NCBI GenBank assembly: GCA_025965755.1
Contig: JAOPWI010000274.1
Location: 1-24,535 of the forward strand
From: Frankiales bacterium
Lineage (GTDB): Bacteria; Actinomycetota; Actinomycetes; Mycobacteriales; SCTD01
Direction of reading: 5' to 3'
DNA: 24,535 nt
The translations under genes and the position numbers were made by a program. Below, piece by piece: positions 1 through 7,544 of the stretch. The notes under the pieces were generated by a model. That model was not told the DNA's origin. It ran no database searches and saw only the letters and a list, made by a program, of their open reading frames with translations. Positions within the stretch are counted from its first letter, which is position 1. Every line of letters starts with the position of its first letter.

Positions 1-1
1 G

Positions 2-193
2 CAGGTGCAGTACCGCCGCACGCCGCGCGGCCCGTGGCGCGCCGTCGCCGCCCGGTTCTCCTCGGCCACCGCGGTGACGTCAGTGCTGGCCCTGCCGACC
101 GCCGGCCGCTACGAGCTGCGGTTCGCCCGGCTCGCCGGCGGACGGCAGTCCCGCACGACCTGGTCGGCGGCCGTGCGGGTCGACGCGGTCTAG
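2..193 (+). CDS. C-terminal fragment of an unknown protein (start lies before the window)
   Basis: An open frame enters from the left edge and stops at TAG 191-193, giving about 63 residues. The visible part is rich in Arg, Ala and Val. Its segment around YELRFARLAGG looks like the last beta strands of an Ig-like or fibronectin-like fold, as at the end of secreted actinobacterial proteins. That is a weak impression, not a family match. A GTG at position 5 lies in frame, but nothing marks it as the true start. The gene converges on the acyl-CoA dehydrogenase gene with only 4 nt between the stop codons, and I see no terminator hairpin between them. No function is assigned. Confidence 0.5.
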   Translation, partial: QVQYRRTPRGPWRAVAARFSSATAVTSVLALPTAGRYELRFARLAGGRQSRTTWSAAVRVDAV

Positions 194-197
194 CGCC

Positions 198-1343
198 TCA
201 GGCGGTGAAGCCGTCCAGCTTCGCCAGCACCTGCAGCATGACCTCGTCGGCGCCGCCGCCGATGGAGCCCAGCCGGCTGTCGCGGAAGTACCGCGACGTC
301 CACGTCTCCTCCATGTAGCCGATGCCGCCGTGGTACTGCATGCACAGGTCCGCGACCTTGCGGGTCAGCCGGCCGCTGGTCAGCTTCGCGACGGTGGCGT
401 ACCGCGTGGTGTCCTCGCCGTTCATGTGCGCCTCGGCGCAGGCGTAGTTGTGGCTCTGCAGCAGGTCGATCTCCGCGGACAGCTCGGCCATGGAGTAGGC
501 GATGTGCTGGTTGGCCATGAGCGGCTGGCCGAACGCCTCGCGCTGCTTGAGGTAGTCGCGGGTGCGCTCGAGCGCCCGGCGGCACGAGCCGACGGCGCCG
601 TACGCCGCGAACATCCGCTCGATGACGAACTGGCTCATCTGCTGCTGGAAGCCCCGGCCGATCTCGCCGATGGTGTGGTCGACCGGCACCCGCATGTCCT
701 GGAAGACGAGCTCGGCCGTGTCGGAGGAACGCTGGCCGAGCTTGTCGAGCTTGCGCGAGACGCTGAAGCCGGGGGTGTCGGTCGGCACCAGGATCTGCGA
801 CATGCCGCGGTAGCCGCCCTCCTCGGAGGTGCGCGCCAGCAGGCAGATCCAGTCGGCCTGCGTCCCGTTCGTGATGTAGAGCTTGCTCCCGTTGATGACC
901 CACTCGTCACCGTCCCGGACGGCCTTGGTCCGCAGGGAACGCACGTCCGAGCCGGCTCCGGCCTCGGTGACCGCGATGGAGGTGACCATGGTGCCGGCGA
1001 TCGCCGGCGCGAGGTAGCGCTCCTTGAGCATGTCGCTGCCGAACTCGTGCAGCGACGGCGTGGCCATGCTGGTCTGCACGCCGATGGCCATCGGCACGCC
1101 GCCGCAGCCGGAGCGGGCGATCTCCTCGCAGGCGACGACCGTGAACAGATGGTCCGCGCCCTGCCCGCCCCACTTCGGGTCGTACTCCAGGCCGAGCAGG
1201 CCGACCTCGCCGAGCTTGGGGAACAGCTCGTGCGCCGGAAAGATGCCGTCACGCTCCCACTGGTCGACGTGCGGGACGATCTCCCGCTCGACGACGTCGC
1301 GGACGACCTTGCGGAACGCGTGGTGCTCTGCGGTGAAACGCAC
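198..1343 (-). CDS. acyl-CoA dehydrogenase, isovaleryl/FadE-like clade
   Basis: A 381-residue FAD-dependent acyl-CoA dehydrogenase of normal family length, expected to oxidise an acyl-CoA to the 2-enoyl-CoA and pass electrons to ETF. Visible landmarks are the FAD/substrate motif VTEAGAGSDV, the INGSKLYITNG segment, the REAFGQPL stretch and the C-terminal GGGADEVM motif. At the place where medium-chain enzymes have the catalytic Glu (YEG) this protein has Gly, as in isovaleryl-type enzymes. Those use a Glu on an earlier helix, and the IERM segment here offers one. The start is GTG 1341-1343. The frame stays open upstream, but only as the shadow of the kinase gene. The gene lies 17 nt after the kinase stop and is the last of the MFS-HAD-kinase-ACAD operon. 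Family is secure, substrate unknown. Confidence 0.93.
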   Translation of the reverse strand: MRFTAEHHAFRKVVRDVVEREIVPHVDQWERDGIFPAHELFPKLGEVGLLGLEYDPKWGGQGADHLFTVVACEEIARSGCGGVPMAIGVQTSMATPSLHEFGSDMLKERYLAPAIAGTMVTSIAVTEAGAGSDVRSLRTKAVRDGDEWVINGSKLYITNGTQADWICLLARTSEEGGYRGMSQILVPTDTPGFSVSRKLDKLGQRSSDTAELVFQDMRVPVDHTIGEIGRGFQQQMSQFVIERMFAAYGAVGSCRRALERTRDYLKQREAFGQPLMANQHIAYSMAELSAEIDLLQSHNYACAEAHMNGEDTTRYATVAKLTSGRLTRKVADLCMQYHGGIGYMEETWTSRYFRDSRLGSIGGGADEVMLQVLAKLDGFTA

Positions 1344-1360
1344 GCCGGAACCCCTGTCCG

Positions 1361-2395
1361 CTAGAGCTTGGCGACGAGTTCGGCGGCGACCTCGAGCTGG
1401 CGCCCGAGAGCGTCCTCCATGCCGGAGACGTCGTGACCGTCGTCGCCCATGGCGCCGGCCATGTAGCGGGCCCGGACGCCGGCGTTGATGCAGGCCGAGC
1501 GCCAGCGCGCGAACGCCTCGTAGACCGGCAGCGCCGAGACGTCGCGACCCGACGCCGTGGCGTAGCGCTGCAGCAGGTCCTCCCGCTCGCCGAAGCCGGG
1601 CAGCATGCTGGGCGTGCCGGTGACCGGCGGGCGGCCGTCGCCCGGACGGCTCCACGACGCGAGGATCCAGCCCAGGTCGGCCAGCGGGTGGCCCAGCGTG
1701 GCCAGCTCCCAGTCGAGCACCGCGCGAATGGTCCCGTCCGGGCCGACCAGGACGTTGCCGGCGCGGAAGTCGCCGTGCACGATCCGCAGCTCGGCCGCGG
1801 TGGGCGCCAGGCGGACGAGCTCGCCGTGCACCCGGTCCGCGAGGTCCAGGTGGACCGAGCCGCTGGCGTGGATCTGGCGGTGCCAGCGCTTGAGCTGGCG
1901 CTGCAGGAAGTCGCCGGGGCGCTGCCAGTCGGACAGCCCGATCTCGAGCGGGTCCAGGGTGTGCAGGGCCGCCATCACGTCGGCGAGCTGGTCGGTGAGG
2001 TGGCGCCGCGCGCCCTCCGACAGCTGACCGGCCGACTCGTCGTCGGCCGGAACGATGCCGTCCACCCATTCCATGACGTAGAAGACGGCACCGCTCACGG
2101 ACTCGTCCTCGCACAGGGCGAGCGGCGTCGGGACCGGAACGCCGTGGCCGGAGACGGCGTTGAGGACCGTCCACTCGCGACGCATGTCGTGCGCGGTCTC
2201 CAGCACGTGGCTCGCGGGCGGCCGCCGCAGCGCGACCTGCCGGCCGGTGGCGTCGGTGAGCCGGTAGGTCAGGTTGCTCCGGCCGCCGGCGACCAGCCGC
2301 GCCTCGAGCGGGCCGGTGAGGCCGAGGTTCTCGGCCAGCCAGGCCGTGGTGGCCTCGAGCCGCAGCCCGGGCAGGTCGGCGGCGGTCGTCGTCAT
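1361..2395 (-). CDS. APH-fold phosphotransferase (FadE36/ACAD10-11 kinase-domain type)
   Basis: A 344-residue aminoglycoside-phosphotransferase-fold kinase. The catalytic loop HGDFRAGN is at residues 207-214 (Asp209 the likely base). The metal-binding DWE begins at Asp228, followed by a typical LGHPLADLGW segment, and an N-terminal GGRSNLTYR glycine-rich loop is near residue 38. Members beside acyl-CoA dehydrogenase genes are not antibiotic resistance proteins. They resemble the kinase domain of vertebrate ACAD10/ACAD11 and the LvaA kinase of levulinate catabolism, which act on hydroxyacyl-CoA. Here that role is inferred from homology and context. Its ATG overlaps the HAD stop codon by 4 nt (ATGA), implying coupled translation, and the dehydrogenase gene follows after 17 nt. 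A resistance function is unlikely but not excluded by sequence alone. Confidence 0.9.
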   Translation of the reverse strand: MTTTAADLPGLRLEATTAWLAENLGLTGPLEARLVAGGRSNLTYRLTDATGRQVALRRPPASHVLETAHDMRREWTVLNAVSGHGVPVPTPLALCEDESVSGAVFYVMEWVDGIVPADDESAGQLSEGARRHLTDQLADVMAALHTLDPLEIGLSDWQRPGDFLQRQLKRWHRQIHASGSVHLDLADRVHGELVRLAPTAAELRIVHGDFRAGNVLVGPDGTIRAVLDWELATLGHPLADLGWILASWSRPGDGRPPVTGTPSMLPGFGEREDLLQRYATASGRDVSALPVYEAFARWRSACINAGVRARYMAGAMGDDGHDVSGMEDALGRQLEVAAELVAKL

Positions 2396-3024
2396 GCCGC
2401 CACCAGCTCGAGGTCGACCAGTTCCTGCAACTCGCGCAACGCCACTACCGGGTCACCCACCTTGATCGTTGTCATGCCCATGGCCCGGGCCGGCTTGAGG
2501 TTGATGCCGAGATCGTCGAGAAAGACGACCTCCGTCGGGGCGAGCCCGCCGAGCCGCTCGAGAGCTCGCTCGTAGAAGGCCGGCTCCGGCTTGCGGACGC
2601 CCTCGACGCTCGACTGCACGATGACCTCGAAGCACGACAGCACGTCGTCCAGCGGCCCCGGCTGCTCGATCGGCGAGACGTTGTTGGTGAGCATCGCCAG
2701 CCGCACGCCCGCCTTCGACAGGGTCTGCAGCGCCGACACCATCTCCGGGCGCAGGTCGCCGTGCAAGCCGGCCAGCACCACGTGGGCATCGACGGTGTGA
2801 CCGAGCGCGGCCGCCTCCGCCTCGAACAGGTCGCAGAAGCCGTCCTGGTCGACCTCGCGCCGCTCGTACCTGGCCCAGGCGTTGCTGTCGGGGTTGGTGC
2901 TGTTCAGCTGCCGGATGAGGCCGGCCGGCAGACCGGCCCGCGCCTCGTACGCCGCGAACGCGTCCATGGGGCTGGTGCTGATCACGCCCCCGAAGTCGAA
3001 CAGCACCGCTGTGGGTCGGGTCAT
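2392..3024 (-). CDS. HAD-superfamily hydrolase (ACAD10 N-terminal-domain type)
   Basis: A 210-residue haloacid-dehalogenase-fold protein. Motif I is FDFGGV with nucleophile Asp10; Gly12 replaces the usual second Asp. Motif II is LTNN at residues 112-115, motif III Lys145 in RKPEP, and motif IV FLDD with Asp170/Asp171. The DxG form of motif I also occurs in YihX-like and ACAD10-like members, so it is not damage. The expected activity is phosphatase or related phosphoryl transfer; the substrate is unknown. Both ends overlap neighbours by 4 nt (MFS stop with its ATG; its stop with the kinase ATG), so it sits in a tightly coupled cassette. The gene order HAD, kinase, dehydrogenase matches the domain order of vertebrate ACAD10. 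Confidence 0.9.
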   Translation of the reverse strand: MTRPTAVLFDFGGVISTSPMDAFAAYEARAGLPAGLIRQLNSTNPDSNAWARYERREVDQDGFCDLFEAEAAALGHTVDAHVVLAGLHGDLRPEMVSALQTLSKAGVRLAMLTNNVSPIEQPGPLDDVLSCFEVIVQSSVEGVRKPEPAFYERALERLGGLAPTEVVFLDDLGINLKPARAMGMTTIKVGDPVVALRELQELVDLELVAA

Positions 3025-4502
3025 GTGCGGACCTTCCTGTGCACCAGTTGCTCCTGCATCGCGTGTTCTGTCCCGTCGTCGGTCACCGCAAGGGGTGACA
3101 GGGCTCGATCGTCGTCGTGCAGCCAGAACGCCGTGGCGCCGCAGAGCAGCGCGGACACGGCGGCCAGCAGGTAGACCACCACGAACGGGCCGGGCTCGGT
3201 GGCGTCCGCGGCGACCGCGGTGAACAGTCCCATGCCGACCACCGCGCCGATCTGGTTCGCGGTCTGCTGCAGCGAGGTGGCGGAGCCGAAGTGGTGCTCC
3301 TCGACCGCGTTGCCGATCGAGGCCATCAGGCCCGGCTGCACGTGCCCGAACGCCCAGCCGCCGGCGGCCAGCGCCACGGCGATGACCACGGCGGACTCCA
3401 GGCGCGCGCCCAGGGCCAACGCCCCGAAGGACACCGCCACCGCCACGGAGGCCCAGAGCACGAGCCGCCGCTCGCCGAAGCGCATGCCGAGCCGGCTGGC
3501 CACCGGGGAGGACAGCGCCACGAAGCCGGCCCTCGGCACGCTGACCAGCGAGGTGATCCCCGCCGACAGCCCCATCACCGTCTGCAGCAGCAGCGGGGTG
3601 ATGACGAAGCTGCCCATCCACCCGGCACCCAGGATGAAGGTGCCCACCGAGACGGCGCGCACCTCCCGCGAGCGCAGGAGCTCCACCGGCAGCACCGGGG
3701 AGACGGCTCGGCGCTCCGCGCGGACGAACAGCAGCAGCGCGACCGGGAAGGCCAGCAACGTGGCGACCACGACCGGTCGCAGGCCCCACACGCCGAGCCG
3801 GTTGATGCCGAAGGTGAGGCAGAAGGTGGTGACCGCCAGGGCAGCGGCGCCGGCGTAGTCGATGGGCGCGTCGTCGGGATCCAGGTCCGGCGGCAGCACC
3901 ACCAGGGACGGCACGAGCGCGACCAGCGCCACCGCCGCCTGGATGAGGAAGATGGGGCGCCAGCCGACCCAGTCGACCAGCGGCCCGCCGACCGCGACCC
4001 CGACCACGGCCGCGCCCGCGAGGACCGCCGAGGCCAGCGCGGAGGCACGCACCCGCTCCTCGCGCGGGAACGAGCGGAAGACCATGGCGAAGGTGGCCGG
4101 AATCGTCGCCGCCGCGCCGAGCGAGGACAGCGTGCGGAAGGCGATGAGGCTGCTGGCGTTCCAGGCCACGGCGGTGAGGACGGAGAACACGACCGCCACC
4201 GCCATGCCCAGCAGGTAGGACCGGCGGTGCCCCTTCAGGTCGCCGAGCCGACCGAGCACCGGCGTGGCCACGGCGGCGGCCAGCAGCGGAGCGGTGGTCA
4301 CCCAGGTGATGGTGGTCGGCAGGGACCCCAGCTCGTCGGCGATCGGCTTGACCGAGATGGTCAGGATCGTCATCGGGAACGACGTGGAGAACATGCCGAT
4401 CAGGCAGACGCGCAGCAGGCGCTGAGCCTGGCGCGGGTGCGCCTGTGTCTCGGCCTGCAGGCGCTGCCACCGGACCCGCACCGGGGGCCGCGCGTCACGC
4501 AT
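3021..4502 (-). CDS. MFS transporter, probably 12-14 membrane segments
   Basis: A major facilitator superfamily transporter of 493 residues from the chosen ATG (4500-4502). It shows many hydrophobic segments and a motif-A-like loop GRLGDLKGHRRSYLLG after the second segment. Length and the long hydrophobic series fit the DHA2/14-helix drug-efflux type, but I counted helices only roughly. The frame stays open to a GTG at 4592, but the extra 30 residues are Arg/Ala-rich and unlike a transporter N-terminus. The chosen ATG is preceded by GGAGGGG at a rather long 13-nt spacing. The gene heads the operon and its stop overlaps the HAD start by 4 nt. It could import or export a substrate or intermediate of the operon; direction cannot be told. 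Confidence 0.85.
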   Translation of the reverse strand: MRDARPPVRVRWQRLQAETQAHPRQAQRLLRVCLIGMFSTSFPMTILTISVKPIADELGSLPTTITWVTTAPLLAAAVATPVLGRLGDLKGHRRSYLLGMAVAVVFSVLTAVAWNASSLIAFRTLSSLGAAATIPATFAMVFRSFPREERVRASALASAVLAGAAVVGVAVGGPLVDWVGWRPIFLIQAAVALVALVPSLVVLPPDLDPDDAPIDYAGAAALAVTTFCLTFGINRLGVWGLRPVVVATLLAFPVALLLFVRAERRAVSPVLPVELLRSREVRAVSVGTFILGAGWMGSFVITPLLLQTVMGLSAGITSLVSVPRAGFVALSSPVASRLGMRFGERRLVLWASVAVAVSFGALALGARLESAVVIAVALAAGGWAFGHVQPGLMASIGNAVEEHHFGSATSLQQTANQIGAVVGMGLFTAVAADATEPGPFVVVYLLAAVSALLCGATAFWLHDDDRALSPLAVTDDGTEHAMQEQLVHRKVRT

Positions 4503-4613
4503 CCGGGCCGACCGTCCCCTCCGTGCGGCTCGCACGCGCGCGCCGGCTCTTCCGACCGGCAGCATGCCACAGCAACTTGACGCGGCGGTCACCTCCCGTC
4601 CCCGGACCTGTTG

Positions 4614-4649
4614 TTGACATGCGCTTCAACTCCCGCTTTCGTGCGGGAG
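4614..4649 (+). promoter_or_regulatory. possible promoter with 7-bp inverted repeat
   Basis: A perfect TTGACA (4614-4619) lies in the divergent spacer between the MFS operon and the crotonase genes. At 17-nt spacing the -10 position reads TTTCGT, which is poor. That position is the loop of a perfect inverted repeat, CTCCCGC (4630-4636) and GCGGGAG (4643-4649), so a bound regulator or hairpin would cover it. Predicted by eye only. Confidence 0.3.
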
Positions 4650-4719
4650 CCCACCCGGTGCGGTTGGGCTTCGACGCGCGCCCGCTGCCAACGGCGGTGC
4701 GCTCCGGCAAGGGAGAAGC

Positions 4720-4761
4720 ATGGACATCCCGTCCCTCGACAGCACAGGCGGCGCGCAGTGA
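4720..4761 (+). CDS. 13-codon leader ORF coupled to the crotonase gene
   Basis: ATG 4720 is preceded by AAGGGAG (4709-4715), the best ribosome-binding site in this leader. It encodes MDIPSLDSTGGAQ and stops at TGA 4759-4761. That stop overlaps the GTG start of the crotonase gene (GTGA, 4758-4761), which has no Shine-Dalgarno sequence of its own. This suggests ribosomes load at the small ORF and re-initiate on the crotonase gene. Alternatively the small ORF is the true N-terminus of the crotonase, separated by a one-base change or sequencing error. No peptide function is claimed. Confidence 0.4.
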   Translation: MDIPSLDSTGGAQ

Positions 4762-5546
4762 CCGCCGGTCCGCTCGACGGCAACGGCTTCTCGCTCACCC
4801 GGGCGGACGGTGTGGTCACGCTGACCCTGTCCCGCCCCGAGCGCAAGAACGCCGTGACCGCGGACGGCTGGAAGACGCTGCTGGACATCGTCAGCTCGCT
4901 GCCCGAGCCGGGCGACCGGGTGCTCGTCGTGACCGGCGCCGGTGGCGACTTCTGCGCCGGCGCTGATCTCAGCGCCGTCGGCTCGCGCACGCTGGGCCCG
5001 CTGGAGTCCATGCGCATCGTCGGGGACGCCTGCCTGGCGCTGCACCGGCTGGCCCTGCCGACGGTGGCGCGGGTCGACGGTGTCGCCGTCGGCGCCGGCT
5101 GCAACCTGGCGCTGGTCTGCGACTTCGTCGTGGCCACGGAGCGGTCGCGGTTCTCCGAGATCTTCGTCAAGCGCGGCCTGTCCCTGGACTTCGGCGGCTC
5201 CTGGCTGCTGCCCCGCCTGATCGGGCTGTCCAAGGCCAAGGAGCTCGCCCTGCTCGGCGACATCCTCAGCGCGGCGCAGGCCAAGGAGGTCGGCCTCGTG
5301 CACCGGCTGGTGCCGGTGGAGGGCCTGGACGACGCGGTGAACACCATCGTTCAGCAGCTGCGCAACGGCCCGCCCGTCGCGATCGCCGGCAGCAAGGGCC
5401 TGCTGAACAACGCGTTCAACGTGACGCTGCAGCAGGCGCTCGACGACGAGGCGCGGGTGCAGGCGCACAACCTGAGCCTGAACGACGCCAAGGAGGCCGC
5501 GATGGCCTTCATGGAGAAGCGCACACCGGTCTTCCAGGGCCGATGA
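4758..5546 (+). CDS. enoyl-CoA hydratase/isomerase family protein, PaaG-like
   Basis: A 262-residue crotonase-fold protein. Oxyanion-hole segments are DFCAGADL (residues 64-71) and GVAVGAG (108-114). The two catalytic Glu of classical enoyl-CoA hydratase are replaced by Asn116 and Phe136, while Asp144 in GLSLDFGGSW is present. That pattern matches the PaaG-type isomerase branch, whose single Asp acts as acid/base, so a double-bond shift or ring isomerisation on a CoA thioester is more likely than hydration. The start is GTG 4758, chosen because family-like sequence begins right after it and because it overlaps the leader ORF stop. Its own stop overlaps the ATG of the next crotonase by 4 nt, so the two are co-translated. 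Confidence 0.9.
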   Translation: MTAGPLDGNGFSLTRADGVVTLTLSRPERKNAVTADGWKTLLDIVSSLPEPGDRVLVVTGAGGDFCAGADLSAVGSRTLGPLESMRIVGDACLALHRLALPTVARVDGVAVGAGCNLALVCDFVVATERSRFSEIFVKRGLSLDFGGSWLLPRLIGLSKAKELALLGDILSAAQAKEVGLVHRLVPVEGLDDAVNTIVQQLRNGPPVAIAGSKGLLNNAFNVTLQQALDDEARVQAHNLSLNDAKEAAMAFMEKRTPVFQGR

Positions 5547-6349
5547 CCGCCCCGGAGCAGCCCGTCCTGCTGGTCGAGCGCGAGGGCGGCATCGCCACCC
5601 TCACGCTGAACCGGCCGCGCGTCCGCAACGCCCTGAGCTCAGAGCTCATCGTGGCGCTGCAGTCGGCCATGCGCGAGGTGGACCAGGACGACGAGATCGA
5701 CGTCGTCATCCTCACCGGCAGTGACCCGGCCTTCTGCGCCGGCCTGGACCTGCGTGAGGTCGGTGCCGGCGGGGCCAACATGTCGATCGGCAACACCGCC
5801 ACCGACATCGGCGTCGGCGCGCCGTGGCCGGCGGTGCGCAAGCCGATCATCGGTGCGGTCAACGGCGTGGCCGTCACCGGCGGCCTCGAGCTGGCCCTGC
5901 ACTGCGACATCCTCGTGGCGTCGCAGAAGGCGGTCTTCGCCGACACCCACGCCCGGGTCGGCGTCATGCCCGGCTGGGGCCTGTCGGTGCTGCTGCCCCG
6001 TGCGGTCGGCACCCGCATGGCCCGCCAGATGAGCCTCACCGGCAACTACCTGTCGGCCGACGACGCCCTGCGCACGGGCCTGGTGACCGCGGTCCTGCCC
6101 CACGACGAGCTGCTGCCGTACGTGCGCGGACTGGCCGAGGCCATGGTCGGCAACGACCGCAAGGGCGTGCGCACCCTGCTCGACAGCTACCGCCGCATCG
6201 AGGCCGAGGCGACCGGGCCGGGTCTGGCCATCGAGGCCGAGACCAGCCAGGCGTGGCGGGCCGGGTCCTTCGACCCGGCCGAGGTCGAGAAGCGCCGCGC
6301 CGGGATCATGGATCGCGGCCGGGCACAGACCGGCGAGACCGCCGGCTGA
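5543..6349 (+). CDS. enoyl-CoA hydratase family protein
   Basis: A 268-residue crotonase-fold protein starting at an ATG overlapping the preceding stop (ATGA). Oxyanion-hole motifs are AFCAGLDL (63-70) and GVAVTGG (108-114). The first catalytic Glu is present as Glu116 in GGLELAL. The position of the second Glu, four residues before the GxxP turn, is His136. It is therefore not a textbook two-Glu hydratase; enoyl-CoA hydratase, isomerase or another crotonase reaction remain possible. It forms a two-gene unit with the PaaG-like gene upstream. A spacer of 170 nt, holding a promoter and operator candidate, separates it from the cyclase operon. Confidence 0.9.
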   Translation: MTAPEQPVLLVEREGGIATLTLNRPRVRNALSSELIVALQSAMREVDQDDEIDVVILTGSDPAFCAGLDLREVGAGGANMSIGNTATDIGVGAPWPAVRKPIIGAVNGVAVTGGLELALHCDILVASQKAVFADTHARVGVMPGWGLSVLLPRAVGTRMARQMSLTGNYLSADDALRTGLVTAVLPHDELLPYVRGLAEAMVGNDRKGVRTLLDSYRRIEAEATGPGLAIEAETSQAWRAGSFDPAEVEKRRAGIMDRGRAQTGETAG

Positions 6350-6365
6350 CCTCGCGGGCCGGCGC

Positions 6366-6394
6366 TTGACACGGTGTGGCCGGCGCCACAGGAT
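6366..6394 (+). promoter_or_regulatory. candidate promoter of the cyclase-to-MaoC operon
   Basis: A perfect TTGACA (6366-6371), a 17-nt spacer and CAGGAT (6389-6394) lie downstream of the crotonase stop. The implied start near 6400 would put the palindromic operator candidate at 6404-6421 over the first transcribed bases, a usual place for a repressor. The -10 hexamer is only a partial match. Confidence 0.45.
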
Positions 6395-6403
6395 GCCGAT
6401 CTC

Positions 6404-6421
6404 GGCCGAGCGACCGCTCGG
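6404..6421 (+). promoter_or_regulatory. operator candidate, copy 1 (TetR-type palindrome)
   Basis: CCGAGCG and CGCTCGG (6406-6421) form perfect 7-bp arms around AC. The longer motif GGCCGAGCGAYCGCTCG (6404-6420) recurs at 14463-14479 with 16 of 17 bases identical, again ahead of a large operon. A TetR gene ends 256 nt from the second copy and is the natural candidate to bind both. Binding is inferred, not shown. Confidence 0.55.
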
Positions 6422-6519
6422 TCCGTCGGACTCACGTCGCCCCGCGGCCTGAGGCGCCGACCCGTGGTTGCCGGCGCCCTGCGCGCGTCCGGCGCCCGCC
6501 CGCACACCGGAGGAGCCCC

Positions 6520-7479
6520 GTGACAACCACCAGTGGCCTGGACATCAACACCGTCCTGGAGAAGGCGAGCCAGTACCGCAACTGGGGCAAGTGGGGGCCG
6601 GACGACGAGCTCGGCACGATGAACTACGTGACCGAGGAGAAGGTCGCCGCCGCCAGCCGGCTCGTGCGCCGGGGCAAGGTCTTCTCGCTCGCGCTGCCCC
6701 TGGACTCCGAGGGCCCGATGAACGGCTCGTACGGCCGCATCAACCCCGTCCACGTGATGCTGCAGGACGGCGGTGACATCGCGTCCGGGGCGCAGGACCA
6801 CCTGGCCACCCTGCGCTACACCGACGACGCCTGCTACCTCGTCCTGCAGTCGTCCACGCAGTGGGACGCGCTGTCGCACATCTACCACGACGGCAAGATG
6901 TACAACGGCTACGGCACCGAGCAGGTCCACAGCGGCGGCGCCCTGAAGAACAGCATCACGAAGATCAAGGACAAGGCCGTCGGCCGCGGCGTGCTGCTCG
7001 ACATCGCCCGCTACAAGGGCGTGGCGGCGCTGGCGACCAGCGAGCCGATCGAGGCCGCCGACCTCGAGGGCTGCGCCGACAAGCAGGGTGTCGAGGTGGG
7101 CGAGGGCGACTTCGTGCTCGTGCGCACCGGCCAGCTGGAGGAGCGCCGGCAGTCCGGAGCGTGGGGCGACTTCGCCGGCGGGCCCGCCCCGGGCCTGGCC
7201 ATCAGTGCCGCCGACTTCTTCTGCCCGCGCAACGTCGCGGCAGTCGCGACGGACACGTGGGGGACCGAGGTGCTCCCCAACGAGACGCCGGACGTCTTCC
7301 AGCCGCTGCACATCATCATGCTCGTCAACGCGGGCATCCACCTCGGTGAGATGTGGGACATGGAGGCGCTCGCCGCCGACTGCGCGGCCGACGGCGTGTA
7401 CGAGTTCATGCTGGCCGCGCCGCCCCTCACCGTCACCGGGTCCGTCGGCTCGCCGGTCAACCCACAGGCCATCAAGTAG
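6520..7479 (+). CDS. cyclase-family metal-dependent hydrolase (kynurenine formamidase/isatin hydrolase fold)
   Basis: A 319-residue putative-cyclase-family protein. The start is GTG 6520, preceded by GGAGGAG (6509-6515). Known members hydrolyse amide or lactam bonds, for example kynurenine formamidase and isatin hydrolase. The family metal motif HxxxHxD...H appears here as Gln110, Gln114, Asp116 and His120 (QSSTQWDALSH). Both metal-site His are thus Gln, while Asp and the later His are kept. The N-terminal NWGKWGPDDELG block (21-32) is nearly identical in the second cyclase at 23635, so the two are paralogues of one branch. First gene of the operon behind operator copy 1. A hydrolytic ring- or lactone-opening step is a reasonable guess; the substrate is unknown. 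Confidence 0.85.
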   Translation: MTTTSGLDINTVLEKASQYRNWGKWGPDDELGTMNYVTEEKVAAASRLVRRGKVFSLALPLDSEGPMNGSYGRINPVHVMLQDGGDIASGAQDHLATLRYTDDACYLVLQSSTQWDALSHIYHDGKMYNGYGTEQVHSGGALKNSITKIKDKAVGRGVLLDIARYKGVAALATSEPIEAADLEGCADKQGVEVGEGDFVLVRTGQLEERRQSGAWGDFAGGPAPGLAISAADFFCPRNVAAVATDTWGTEVLPNETPDVFQPLHIIMLVNAGIHLGEMWDMEALAADCAADGVYEFMLAAPPLTVTGSVGSPVNPQAIK

Positions 7480-7544
7480 CCGGCTCTGGCGGCGACCTCG
7501 CCGCGCGGGCCCGCGCCCTGCTGGACATCCCGCTGCACCGTTTC

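Noticed and set aside
1361..2395. Aminoglycoside resistance gene
   Set aside because: The APH fold is shared, but position in a HAD-kinase-dehydrogenase operon and likeness to the kinase domains linked to acyl-CoA dehydrogenases point to metabolism.
3117..4580. Plus-strand frame of 487 codons opposite the MFS gene
   Set aside because: Its product is His/Gln/Arg/Gly-rich with no hydrophobic or domain pattern, while the minus strand encodes a clear membrane transporter.
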